Numbered from the stretch's first letter, positions 1 through 7,750 are shown. The stretch is DNA of 13,364 nt from DASYSA01 sp036003885 (GCA_036003885.1 DASYSA010000037.1:1-13364); one strand, 5' to 3'. Numbers and translations: made by a program. The notes: a model not told the origin generated them from the sequence alone.

Positions 1-135
1 GAGAGCCGAGCGGCCCCCGATGCCATTCACCCCAGCACCGCCGGTTCCAATCCCAGACGAGCCGCCGAATCCGGTAACACCATTCCCGCCAAAGTTCGTG
101 TTACTATCCCCGCCAAACGCAAACACCCCATCCGC
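1..135 (-). repeat. Glycine-rich repeat zone of paralogue A (start only)
   Basis: From about residue 190 the protein reads GVFAFGG, GVTGFGG, GVNGIGG at roughly 15-18 residue spacing and continues beyond the window. Such short hydrophobic-plus-GG units suggest a beta-helix or beta-roll shaft, by analogy with tail-spike-like proteins. The fold is inference. Confidence 0.7.
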
Positions 136-702
136 TCTCTCACTGTTATTGCGGACAACGAGGATGGTCTCGCCCACACCTGTCAAAGAGAGCGGCACCG
201 CCACACTCAAGGGACTCGCGGCCGTGCCGTCCCCCATCAGCGTGGCACGGTGCAGAATTGATGATCCGCCACTCGCTTGAATTGACCCGGCGACAGTTAG
301 CTTCGCTGTGGGTGAATCAGTGCCAATGCCGACATTTCCCAACTTGTCTTCAAAGATGTTTGTATCGCCGATTGACGAGTTGCTCGAAGTGAAGCCCGTC
401 CACTTCGTAAGCCTTCCCAGGGTACCGCCGCCCAACACCGGAAGGTTAGACCCTCCCATCAGCGCCATCGCTCCTGGCGCCGTCCTTGCATTCGTGTTCG
501 CAGAGGGCATCAGGCGGAGGCGAAAAGGCGCGAGCGGCAGCCTGAACCGCGGTATCAGTGCCACTGTGTGGTTTGCTCCGCTGCGGCTGTCGTTTGCTGA
601 CGCGCTCGTCTGGGCTTGAGCCGAAGCGATGATGAAAGATGCCAGTAGCAAGATCGTGCAGAGTTGCGTCACGATCATAAGATTGCGTCCATCTTTGTTC
701 AT
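1..702 (-). CDS. Secreted tail-fibre-like glycine-repeat protein, N-terminal part (paralogue A, truncated by window edge)
   Basis: The reading frame is open from ATG at 702 to the left edge (234 codons), so only the N-terminal part is seen. Residues 1-30 are a signal peptide (hydrophobic core CTILLLASFIIASA, likely cut after AQA), so the product should be exported. A basic, proline-rich linker (residues about 50-66, ending RLRLMP) is followed by the shared head at residues 91-140, with GTLGRLTKWTGF, NIFEDK, VGIGTDSPT and KLTVAG. Glycine-rich repeats of the type GVxxxGG start near residue 190. The start is supported by a GGGAGGG ribosome site just upstream and by similarity to the N-terminus of the gene at 10780-12486 (both MNKxGxNL). 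The head resembles phage tail-fibre-like proteins common in Acidobacteria. It lies 59 nt after the gene at 762-2246, probably in one operon. Binding partner and exact role are unknown. Confidence 0.85.
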   Translation of the reverse strand, partial: MNKDGRNLMIVTQLCTILLLASFIIASAQAQTSASANDSRSGANHTVALIPRFRLPLAPFRLRLMPSANTNARTAPGAMALMGGSNLPVLGGGTLGRLTKWTGFTSSNSSIGDTNIFEDKLGNVGIGTDSPTAKLTVAGSIQASGGSSILHRATLMGDGTAASPLSVAVPLSLTGVGETILVVRNNSERADGVFAFGGDSNTNFGGNGVTGFGGSSGIGTGGAGVNGIGGRSAL

Positions 703-761
703 TGTCCCTCCCTCTCCAATGTCTCGGTTGAAGAAAACAAATTGGCTGGCGCAAGTGATCA

Positions 762-2246
762 TCAACGGCCGCTGTTTCCAGCCTTTTGCTTAAGTTCTTC
801 CATGCGCCTGGTGCGAGTCTCCTTCATCAGTCGCATGGCCTCAGGGCGTAGCGCCCACTCGACTCCACGATCTTCCGGCTGCCCGAATGCTTCAGGAATT
901 AGATATGTGCCGCGCTCGCGTTCAGGCTTGTCCTCTTCTGCTTTGAAGGGATGCCTCCTGATTCCCGCGTCGGAACGCACGCCTGTGACCTGCCACGAGA
1001 CTTTCACGCCGGGTGCACTGCTTCTGATCTTGAACTGATTGTTCTGGATTTCGTCCGCGACGATGGCTTGTGCGAAAGTGCCGACGACGGTGAGTTGATA
1101 TCGGAAGTCGCGGTTGATTGCTTCGAACCAGTCGGGGAGCGCAATCACAGCCTCGCCTGTTGCGTTTGTGACGACGTTGCCGCTGTAGATGTTGAGTACT
1201 TCTGACGATTCGATGGCGGCGTGGTAGAGGTACTTGTTTTCAGGATTGAGCGGGTGGTCTATCTTGAACTGCTTTACTCCGAACGCGGTAAGGTTGCCGT
1301 GCGCGGTTATATCTCCCTCGACGCTGAGGTCATCACTGACAACAACATCTCCAAAGAAACTACCCGCAGCGCCTTCAAACCCGGGCGCGTGGCCCCGACC
1401 TGCAAAACCCTGTATGCCATCTCCACCAACTCCGGTCTCACTATCCCCTCCGTGTCCGATCACGCCGGTTCCGGTTACGGCACCGCCAACGCCGCCAGTG
1501 CCGATCACCCCAGGGGCGCCCGCGCCGCTGGTGCTGGCGCCGCCCAGAGCGCGCACGCCGGCGCCGCCGTGTGAGGTAATATCGCCGCCACCTCCGCCCC
1601 CGATCGCTTGCACGCCAGCCCCGCCGGTTCCACCGCTGGCGCCGCCAATTGCTGACACACCCACTCCACCGAAGTCCGCGGTTGAGAGACCAAAACCGCC
1701 AATACCCTCGACGCCGACGCCGCCGTTGTCAGAGCCAATGCCAGTAGTCAGGCTGCCGCCACGGCCGGTAATGGCAGTGCCGCCCTGTTCGGTGTTGATG
1801 ACATCGACTACGGCTGGCACGATCGCCCCGATAGGGACGGCGCCCTTCAAAAAGAGCGGCACCGCCACACCCAACGGTCTCGCGGTCGTACCGTTTCCCG
1901 TCAAAGTGAGGTTGTGCAAAATCGACGATCCGCCGCTCGCCTCAATCGTTCCGGCGACGGTCAGCTTCGATGTGGGCGAGTCAGTGCCGATGCCAACATT
2001 GCCAAACTTGTCTTCAAAGATGTTCGAGTCGCCAAGGGTGAATGTGCTTGAACCAAAGACGCCGGTCCATTTCGAGATACGGCCCGGCGTTCCGCCGCCC
2101 GCTACCGGATTGGTGGCTGCGGCCGAGTGAACACTATCGCTAGATTCTCTTTTGTCTGATTTGGCGACGCGTCGCTGAGTTGTTTGAGCTGCTGTCATGC
2201 TGATCAGCAGCGCGATGATTGCAGTTGTGAAAATCAGTCTTCTCAT
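762..2246 (-). CDS. Secreted tail-fibre-like glycine-repeat protein, complete (paralogue B, 494 aa)
   Basis: A signal peptide covers residues 1-20 (cut after TAA, before QTT), so the protein is probably exported. Unlike paralogues A and C it lacks the basic proline-rich linker. The head lies at residues 50-105 (GRISKWTG, NIFEDKFGNVGIGTDSPT, KLTVAG). A glycine-rich zone follows at about 155-285 with units such as GVSAIGG, GVQAIGG and GVRALGG. The C-terminal domain runs from about 324 to 436 (FKIDHPLNPENKYLYHAA, SSEVLNIYSGNV, LPDWFEA, RYQLTVVG, VSWQVTGVR) and ends in a charged tail with ERERG and GVEW. The start is fixed by AGGAGAG about 7 nt upstream. It starts 36 nt after the haloperoxidase-like gene and ends 59 nt before paralogue A, which suggests cotranscription. 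The C-terminal domain is recognisable in many acidobacterial secreted proteins, but I know of no assigned biochemical role; adhesion or a surface fibre is inference. Confidence 0.92.
   Translation of the reverse strand: MRRLIFTTAIIALLISMTAAQTTQRRVAKSDKRESSDSVHSAAATNPVAGGGTPGRISKWTGVFGSSTFTLGDSNIFEDKFGNVGIGTDSPTSKLTVAGTIEASGGSSILHNLTLTGNGTTARPLGVAVPLFLKGAVPIGAIVPAVVDVINTEQGGTAITGRGGSLTTGIGSDNGGVGVEGIGGFGLSTADFGGVGVSAIGGASGGTGGAGVQAIGGGGGGDITSHGGAGVRALGGASTSGAGAPGVIGTGGVGGAVTGTGVIGHGGDSETGVGGDGIQGFAGRGHAPGFEGAAGSFFGDVVVSDDLSVEGDITAHGNLTAFGVKQFKIDHPLNPENKYLYHAAIESSEVLNIYSGNVVTNATGEAVIALPDWFEAINRDFRYQLTVVGTFAQAIVADEIQNNQFKIRSSAPGVKVSWQVTGVRSDAGIRRHPFKAEEDKPERERGTYLIPEAFGQPEDRGVEWALRPEAMRLMKETRTRRMEELKQKAGNSGR
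1392..1784 (-). repeat. Glycine-rich repeat zone of paralogue B
   Basis: Residues about 155-285 are over one third glycine. They repeat a G-V-x-[AG]-[IL]-G-G core at 14-19 residue spacing. The bias makes the opposite strand read as a long proline-rich open frame, which is an artefact. Confidence 0.8.
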
Positions 2247-2282
2247 TTCGATCTCTCCTGAGTGTAATGACCTGCCGACAAT

Positions 2283-3614
2283 CTAGGAACATCCGCGCTT
2301 CGGACAGCGCTGTAGAGCGTGCTTCAAGACGAAGCGTGCGACCTTGCTGCCCAGTCGCGCGCCTACCTCGTCCGCCGTCCGGAAGTGAATGCCTGAATAA
2401 ATTCGCGCCTCGATAACTTCATCGGCACCTTCACTGAACGTGCGCCACTGTCGTGTGATGCCGGTCTGTGTGACCACGATCGGCACCCCCGGATTGTCGT
2501 CGAATAACGACTCGAGGATCATCGCCATGGCGCTGCTGACCGTCGAATGTCCGGACGGGTATTCAGGGTGCGGAGGCGTTGCGATTAGCGGCGCCCAGGC
2601 TCCATCGGCCGCGGTGGACTCGTTTCCATCGGAGTCGCCGCGGTTGATCGCCGTTATTGGGCGCCAGGAGTTGTAAGCATACTTCGCGTCCCAGCAGGCG
2701 ATGCCCGCGTCAGCGGTGGCAAGATACATGAGCGCAAAGGCTCGGGCGGTCGCCGAGATGCTGAGGTTGCGCGTTGCGAGCACCTGAATCAGGACAGGGG
2801 TCCAGACGGCGGGCGCCGAGGCGCGCCAGAAGAGAGCGATCTGCGTTTGCTCGTTTGTTCGTGTTGAACTGTTCAGCGCGCCGATCTCTTTGATCTCGTT
2901 GTAATCCTTCGCGTACTGCTTGCTGTTGAGCGCCAGCGGAGGATCGGGCCGGAACTGAGAACCGCTGCGCAGCACAAACGGAGTCACGTTTCCCCATCCG
3001 GGCTGCTGGGCCGGCGCATTGTTGAGTCGAACCCAGACTCCCGGCGTGCCTGCTCCAGGGGCGGTGTAATCGAACTGGGCCTGGGCGGAATGATCATTGG
3101 CACGCAAATCCAGGATTGCGGCTGCTGCCGATCGTCCATAGGAGATACCTTGATCATTTTGCGACAACCCATGCGCAGCGAGCGATGACTCATAGAACGC
3201 GTCAAGCGCAGCGGCCTGACTCTGAAAAAGATTCTTCAGTGCGTGGTGCGCTGCCGCAATCGCCGCCGCTTCAGGCGAAGCGTTGTTGGGCGCAGGACCA
3301 GGTGACAAGTAGGTTTCATACTTTTCCGTGATCCCATTTACCGCGTCGTGGACGGCTAGGTGAACGATCGCCATCACACGAGCTTGCTGGACGGACGTGA
3401 GGGCCGACGCCGGCAACAAGGCGAGCGTGATTGCTTGCTGGTTCCATTCCGTGACTACATCACTGTCCTTTGCCGCCTGGACGGATAATTCTGAAAGGGA
3501 TACCGTGTCAGCGGGAGTGGCTTCACAGACTCCCAGGTAGGCGTGTAGACTCCAGAAGAAGGCACCGAGGGCGACTATGACGATGAGTTTTTTCCACGAA
3601 GTGTTGGTTTTCAT
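2283..3614 (-). CDS. Secreted vanadium-dependent haloperoxidase / PAP2-superfamily protein (443 aa)
   Basis: The product belongs to the PAP2/vanadium haloperoxidase superfamily, whose members bind vanadate (oxidising halides with peroxide) or phosphate (acid phosphatase). Residues 8-28 are a hydrophobic signal segment. The three active-site motifs are present in order: K311-x6-R318-P319 (KYAYNSWRP), P353-S354-G355-H356, and R404-x5-H410 in ARIYSGIHF. H410 is the expected vanadate-linking histidine and H356 the acid-base histidine. The third motif begins with Ala where many members have Ser. Length fits bacterial haloperoxidase-like proteins rather than the shorter membrane PAP2 phosphatases. 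The start is supported by AAGGAGA ahead of ATG. It is the first gene of a probable operon with the two glycine-repeat proteins, starting 36 nt before the next one. Haloperoxidase and phosphatase activity cannot be told apart from sequence alone. Confidence 0.88.
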   Translation of the reverse strand: MKTNTSWKKLIVIVALGAFFWSLHAYLGVCEATPADTVSLSELSVQAAKDSDVVTEWNQQAITLALLPASALTSVQQARVMAIVHLAVHDAVNGITEKYETYLSPGPAPNNASPEAAAIAAAHHALKNLFQSQAAALDAFYESSLAAHGLSQNDQGISYGRSAAAAILDLRANDHSAQAQFDYTAPGAGTPGVWVRLNNAPAQQPGWGNVTPFVLRSGSQFRPDPPLALNSKQYAKDYNEIKEIGALNSSTRTNEQTQIALFWRASAPAVWTPVLIQVLATRNLSISATARAFALMYLATADAGIACWDAKYAYNSWRPITAINRGDSDGNESTAADGAWAPLIATPPHPEYPSGHSTVSSAMAMILESLFDDNPGVPIVVTQTGITRQWRTFSEGADEVIEARIYSGIHFRTADEVGARLGSKVARFVLKHALQRCPKRGCS

Positions 3615-3646
3615 CTTCGATCTCCTTTTCGGTAGTTTCGGTCGCT

Positions 3647-3675
3647 ATCAAAGAGAGACAAGGTCCATCTGTAAA
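3647..3675 (-). promoter_or_regulatory. Possible sigma70-type promoter for the haloperoxidase-led operon
   Basis: On the minus strand, TTTACA (3670-3675) and TTTGAT (3647-3652) are separated by 17 nt. The -10 element lies about 32 nt ahead of the ATG at 3614. The -35 is a 5/6 match to consensus, but the -10 is poor at its second base, so this is only a candidate. Confidence 0.25.
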
Positions 3676-3730
3676 AGCGCTGATCTCAGAAAAAACCCGA
3701 CATGCCAAAATTCTTTAGAGATTACTTACT

Positions 3731-3739
3731 TGGTATAAT
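3731..3739 (+). promoter_or_regulatory. Extended -10 promoter for the sigma/kinase operon
   Basis: The sequence TGGTATAAT is a perfect extended -10 (TGnTATAAT). The -35 position (TTCTTT, 3711-3716, 17 nt spacing) is weak, as is usual when an extended -10 is present. Transcription would start near 3746, leaving a leader of roughly 100 nt before the sigma gene at 3844. This looks like a housekeeping-sigma promoter rather than an ECF promoter. Confidence 0.6.
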
Positions 3740-3745
3740 CAGCCC

Positions 3746-3765
3746 ACCTGGACAAGCAGCCAGGT
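3746..3765 (+). promoter_or_regulatory. Inverted repeat at the predicted transcription start (operator or leader hairpin)
   Basis: ACCTGG (3746-3751) and CCAGGT (3760-3765) form a perfect 6-bp inverted repeat with an 8-nt spacer. It begins about 7 nt after the extended -10, so it covers the likely +1. It could be a repressor site or a short hairpin at the 5' end of the mRNA. A 6-bp arm can occur by chance. Confidence 0.35.
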
Positions 3766-3843
3766 CGCCCTCGAGATCCCAGCTGGCCGGGCAACGGGAT
3801 TCAGAAGCCGAAAGAAAACACATTCCTCACACGGACTGATCAT

Positions 3844-4425
3844 ATGGCGGCGACCTCGCCAAAAGAGGTGACCCAACTGTTAATCGCGTGGAGCAACGGC
3901 GATCATGCGGCCCTCGACAAGTTGATTCCCCTGGTGTACGACGAACTGCGCCGGCTGGCGCGCGGGTATATGCGCCGCGAGAAGCAGGGTCACACCCTGC
4001 AAACCTCCGCCCTTATACACGAGGCCTATTTGCGGCTGGTCGATCAGAAAAACCTACAGTTGCAGAACCGAGCGCAGTTCTTCGGATTCGCTTCACAGGT
4101 GATGCGACGCATACTAGTAGATCACGCGCGCAGTCGTTCGCGCATAAAACGGGGCGGCGGAGCGCAAATGGTATCGCTAGCCGAGCAGGCGGTTATTTCA
4201 AACGATGTCGCAGAGGTGATCGCCGTCGACGACGCGTTGAAGAATCTCGCGGAGATGGACCCGCGCAAAGCCCAGATCGTCGAGATGAAGTTCTTCGGCG
4301 GGTTGACTAATGAAGAGATAGCCGAAGTATTGAGGGTTACAACGCGCACGGTCGAGCGCGAATGGCGCAAAGCAAAGGCGTGGCTGCACCGTGCCATCAG
4401 CAAAGGTCAGACGAATGAAACCTGA
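3844..4425 (+). CDS. ECF-type RNA polymerase sigma factor (ECF_SF/TIGR02999 type, 193 aa)
   Basis: This is an alternative sigma factor of the extracytoplasmic-function class. Region 2 covers about residues 14-97, with DELRRLARGYMRRE, ALIHEAYLRL and QFFGFASQVMRRILVDHAR. The last of these is typical of the ECF_SF/TIGR02999 branch found in Acidobacteria and Planctomycetes. Region 4 spans about 125-186, with the helix-turn-helix LTNEEIAEVLRVTTRTVEREW binding the -35 element. Length is normal and both regions are complete. ATG 3844 is the first start in frame after a long leader; no strong ribosome site precedes it. The gene overlaps the following kinase gene by 11 nt, so the two are translationally coupled. 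No anti-sigma gene lies beside it. In related kinase-linked ECF systems the kinase regulates the sigma factor, so the same is inferred here. Confidence 0.93.
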   Translation: MAATSPKEVTQLLIAWSNGDHAALDKLIPLVYDELRRLARGYMRREKQGHTLQTSALIHEAYLRLVDQKNLQLQNRAQFFGFASQVMRRILVDHARSRSRIKRGGGAQMVSLAEQAVISNDVAEVIAVDDALKNLAEMDPRKAQIVEMKFFGGLTNEEIAEVLRVTTRTVEREWRKAKAWLHRAISKGQTNET

Positions 4426-7297
4426 GCGGTGGAAGCAAGTAGACGAGTTGCTTGAAGCCGCGCTCGAGCGCCCGGCCGACCAGCGGGCGTCTTTTCTTGA
4501 CCAGGTTTGCGCGGGAGATGAAGATCTGCGCCGCGAGCTGGAATCCTTGCTCTTTTCTGACAGCCAGGCAGAGGGGTTCATCGAATCGCCTCCAGCAAGA
4601 GTGGCCGCAGACTTGTTCGCGGAGAGGCAGCCCACACCGGGCGATCGCATCGCGCATTATGAGATCCTCGCCCAGATCGGGGCGGGCGGAATGGGAGAAG
4701 TTTACCTGGCTCAGGACGCCAGGCTAAGTCGCAAAGTGGCCCTCAAGCTACTGCCCGCCGCTTTCTCAACTGACCAGGATCGACTGCGCCGCTTCGAGCA
4801 GGAGGCGCGCGCCGCCGGGATGCTCAATCACCCGAACGTCCTGACGATCTACGACATCGGAGCGCAGCGGGGCGCACCTTACATCGTTTCAGAACTGCTA
4901 ACAGGCGAGACGCTGCGTGAGCATCTGCTCAGGCCACTGCCGCTGCGCCGCGCGGTTGACTACGCCCTCCAGGTCGCGCGCGGGTTGGCGGCGGCGCACG
5001 AGGTGGGGATCGTCCATCGTGACCTTAAGCCAGAGAACCTCTTCGTCACTAAAGATGGACGCGTCAAGATTCTCGACTTCGGTTTGGCGAAATTGAAGCC
5101 GGCGTCTGCTGGCATCAATTCGGATGTTTCGCCGCCGCCGGGAACCGCCCCCGGAGTGGTAATGGGAACAGTTGGGTATATGTCGCCGGAGCAAGTGCGG
5201 GCTGAGGAGGTAGACAACCGATCTGACATCTTCGCCTTCGGGGCGATCCTCTACGAGATGCTCGCGGGGAGGCGGGCGTTCGAGGGGGACTCGGCGGTGG
5301 AAGTGCTGAACGCGATCTTGAAAGAAGAGCCTCCGGAAATTTCAGAACCGAAGCGCGAAGTTCCTCCGACGCTCTTTCGCGTAGTTCGACATTGTTTGGA
5401 GAAGAGCCGGGAAGATCGATTTCAGTCCATGGCTGATGTTGCCTTCTATCTCGAAGCCCTTCCGGCTGCTGCCGACCGTGAGACTTCCGCCGCCGAACGG
5501 GCACGGCCGCGAGGCCGAGGGCGACGTTGGATGGCGGTGGCGGCTGCATGTATTGTCCTGGCGGCGGCGATCACCATCTGGCGGGTCCGGTGGCCCGACG
5601 AGGTTTGGGAGAACCCGCTGGCCAACGCACACATCGAGCGGGTGACAGATTTCCCGGGCATAGAAACCAGCGCTGCCATTTCGTCCGACGGGAAGCTCAT
5701 CGTTTTTGTCTCCGACCGCGACGGGCCCTTCGACGTCTGGCTCAATCAGGTGGGGAGCGGGGCACTTGTGAACCTGACGAAAGGGCGGTTTTCTCAACCT
5801 CAAGAGAAACGCAATATTGGAATCACAGCCGATTCTCCGGCAGTCGGATTCTCGGCCGATGCGTCGCAAGTTTGGCTGCGGCTGATGCGGATACCTGAAC
5901 CTGGCGGAATCTTCGAACCCTGGGGCATCTTTCTGATGCCTACGGTAGGCGGAGCCCCGCGGCCATTCATTGATAAGGCAGTGCACGCGGCATGGTCCCC
6001 GGACGGGCAAAGGGTTGCCTATCACGGGGGCACGGCTGGAGATCCAACCTTCATTAGCGATCGCTATGGTAGTAACCCGAGACAGATCTTTGTCGAGAAG
6101 CTTGGGATACACTGCCATCATCATGTCTGGTCCCCTGATGGCCGTTACCTATACTTTGTGCGCGGGTTTCCGCCAGGCGACATGGATGTGTGGCGGATTC
6201 TGGCCGACGGCGGCGAGGCGGAGCGATTAACTCATCATAACTCCACGGTCGGCTACCCGGCGTTTCTCGACAATCGCACGCTGATCTATTCGGCAACCGC
6301 TGAGGACGGATCCGGGTTCTGGCTTTACACAATTGATGTTGAGCGGAGGATTCCGCATCGCGTGACCTTCGGCACTGACCAGTACATGTCGGTTTCGAGC
6401 GCCGTCGGTCCTGATGGTCGGGCCACCCGCCTCGCTGCGACCGTGGCGAATCCGATCGGAGAGCTGTGGACATTTCCGATCTCCAGCCAAATAGTGGAGG
6501 AGTCGGGTATGGAGCATTTCCCAGTGCCTGTCACGCGAGCGATTGCGGCTCGTTTCGGACCGCATTACGTCGTATTCCTATCCTCCAAAGGCGGCGCTGA
6601 GAGCTTATGGAAAGCCGAGGGTGAGGAGACGGTCGAGTTGTGGCGTGGCAGGGAGGGAGGCGTGATGGCTCCGGCGGCAGTGTCTCCGGACGGACTGCGA
6701 ATATGCTTTCCCATCCGCCAGCAAGGTCGAAACGTCTTGTACGTGATGAACGCGGACGGAACAAATGCCAGGCCTCTGGCAGCTTCGCTGGATGTACGGA
6801 ATGCGCCATCGTGGTCTCCCGATGGGAAGTTCATCGCCGTTGCGGCATACGAAGGCGACGGTAGCCGGGTGTTCAAAGTGCCAGTCGACGACGGAGCACC
6901 TGTTCGGCTCGTGGACGAATTCTCGAACTGGCCGGTTTGGTCACCAGACGGCAGCCTGATCCTCTATGCCGAACCGTTGGAGGGACCTGGATACGCAGTG
7001 AAGGCGATGACACCAGGGCGGGAGCCGCATCGACTGCCCGAGATAATAGTAGCGAGAGGAGGCGATCGTTACCGTTTTTTGCCGGGAGGCAGGCAGCTCG
7101 TCGTGTTGCTCGGCGGTAATCTCGAACAGAATTTCTGGATCGTCGATCTGGAGACGGGGCAGCGCCGGCAACTCACCAAGCTGAAGCCAGGGTATTCGAT
7201 CGGAAGCTTTGAAGTTTCGCCGGACGGCCGGAAAATCATCTTCGACCGGGTGCGGCAGAACTCGGACATCGTCCTCATCGATCTGGCCCGGAAATAG
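4415..7297 (+). CDS. Membrane-anchored Ser/Thr protein kinase with PD40/TolB-like beta-propeller sensor (960 aa)
   Basis: Residues 1-75 are the conserved acidobacterial kinase leader (MKPERWKQVDELLEAAL). The kinase domain (82-349) is complete: glycine loop IGAGGMGEVY (88-97), K111 in VALK, HRDLKPEN (201-208, catalytic D203), DFG (221-223) and GYMSPE (254-259). An arginine-rich stretch precedes one transmembrane helix at about 372-389, which puts the kinase in the cytoplasm. Residues about 400-960 lie outside and contain many PD40-type blades with SPDG motifs (for example AAWSPDGQRVAY, SWSPDGKFIAV, EVSPDGRKIIF), forming a propeller that probably senses a ligand or binds a partner. ATG 4415 is preferred to GTG 4391 because it begins the conserved leader and has an AAAGG site upstream. 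It overlaps the sigma gene's stop. The substrate is not known; the sigma factor is the obvious candidate. Confidence 0.93.
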   Translation: MKPERWKQVDELLEAALERPADQRASFLDQVCAGDEDLRRELESLLFSDSQAEGFIESPPARVAADLFAERQPTPGDRIAHYEILAQIGAGGMGEVYLAQDARLSRKVALKLLPAAFSTDQDRLRRFEQEARAAGMLNHPNVLTIYDIGAQRGAPYIVSELLTGETLREHLLRPLPLRRAVDYALQVARGLAAAHEVGIVHRDLKPENLFVTKDGRVKILDFGLAKLKPASAGINSDVSPPPGTAPGVVMGTVGYMSPEQVRAEEVDNRSDIFAFGAILYEMLAGRRAFEGDSAVEVLNAILKEEPPEISEPKREVPPTLFRVVRHCLEKSREDRFQSMADVAFYLEALPAAADRETSAAERARPRGRGRRWMAVAAACIVLAAAITIWRVRWPDEVWENPLANAHIERVTDFPGIETSAAISSDGKLIVFVSDRDGPFDVWLNQVGSGALVNLTKGRFSQPQEKRNIGITADSPAVGFSADASQVWLRLMRIPEPGGIFEPWGIFLMPTVGGAPRPFIDKAVHAAWSPDGQRVAYHGGTAGDPTFISDRYGSNPRQIFVEKLGIHCHHHVWSPDGRYLYFVRGFPPGDMDVWRILADGGEAERLTHHNSTVGYPAFLDNRTLIYSATAEDGSGFWLYTIDVERRIPHRVTFGTDQYMSVSSAVGPDGRATRLAATVANPIGELWTFPISSQIVEESGMEHFPVPVTRAIAARFGPHYVVFLSSKGGAESLWKAEGEETVELWRGREGGVMAPAAVSPDGLRICFPIRQQGRNVLYVMNADGTNARPLAASLDVRNAPSWSPDGKFIAVAAYEGDGSRVFKVPVDDGAPVRLVDEFSNWPVWSPDGSLILYAEPLEGPGYAVKAMTPGREPHRLPEIIVARGGDRYRFLPGGRQLVVLLGGNLEQNFWIVDLETGQRRQLTKLKPGYSIGSFEVSPDGRKIIFDRVRQNSDIVLIDLARK

Positions 7298-7607
7298 TGT
7301 CGGCCCGGACCCGCTCGAAAGAGCGCGGAAGCGAGGCCGTGCCGGAAATCGCGCAAGCCGTGATTGCGGTGTTCTGTCGAAGGAGCGTGTGGAAGGGTTT
7401 CAGACCGCAGGGCGAGTTCGCCGTTCAACCTCAGACCGAGCGTCGCAAGCAATCGTCTCCTGCCTTGTCTTGGCGCGTATCGCGCCCTGTCCTTATTGCC
7501 GCAGCGCTCTTCCCCCTGATGATCGCGACGGTGGCTTACTGGAAAATGCAGGGCCTGATCCACAGATCGGATCGCTGGTAGTGTTGCCGTTCGAAAATCT
7601 ATCTTGA
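7297..7607 (+). pseudogene. Frame-shifted remnant of a membrane regulator/kinase with a TolB/FlgO-like motif
   Basis: This lies in the 453-nt stretch (7298-7750) with no intact gene. One frame, opening with GTG overlapping the kinase stop, has 94 codons. It carries a hydrophobic helix (RPVLIAAALFPLMIATVAYW) before a stop at 7579-7581. A second frame then reads PDPQIGSLVVLPFENLS and stops at 7605-7607. The string SLVVLPFENLS is typical of the segment just after the transmembrane helix in winged-helix (CadC-like) regulators and Ser/Thr kinases with a TolB/FlgO-like domain. A frameshift between the two pieces, plus loss of everything before and after, best explains it. The upstream DNA-binding or kinase domain cannot be seen. 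The rest of the gap, up to the permease ribosome site, shows nothing recognisable. A real 94-residue one-helix protein is the alternative. Confidence 0.5.
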
Positions 7608-7724
7608 GCCGGTCGAAACTACACCGGGCAATCGGCCGTGGATTCCTACTACGACGTCGTCTAATCACCAGCATGCGGCAAGATCGCTGTAGGGTTGTAC
7701 ATGGCATTTGCGAATCAATCTGGC

Positions 7725-7730
7725 TACAAT
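7725..7730 (+). promoter_or_regulatory. Possible -10 element ahead of the permease gene
   Basis: TACAAT (7725-7730) ends 20 nt before the permease ATG, giving a very short leader that still includes the GGAGGA ribosome site. At 17 nt spacing the -35 position is TGGCAT (7702-7707), a poor match. It is a candidate only. Confidence 0.2.
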
Positions 7731-7750
7731 CGCACGGATTGGAGGATGAG

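Noticed and set aside
1234..2130. Long proline-rich open frame on the plus strand opposite paralogue B
   Set aside because: It mirrors the glycine-rich repeat zone: GGC and GCC codons read as Pro and Ala on the other strand. It has no ribosome site or recognisable domain. The frames opposite paralogues C and A have the same cause.
3523..3540. Lipoprotein signal in the haloperoxidase-like protein (LGVC near residue 30)
   Set aside because: Val precedes the Cys where a lipobox needs Gly, Ala or Ser, so an ordinary signal peptide is more likely.
7604..7750. A 49-residue N-terminal extension of the permease from TTG 7604
   Set aside because: The family N-terminus and a strong ribosome site both place the start at 7751, and the extension resembles no known domain.
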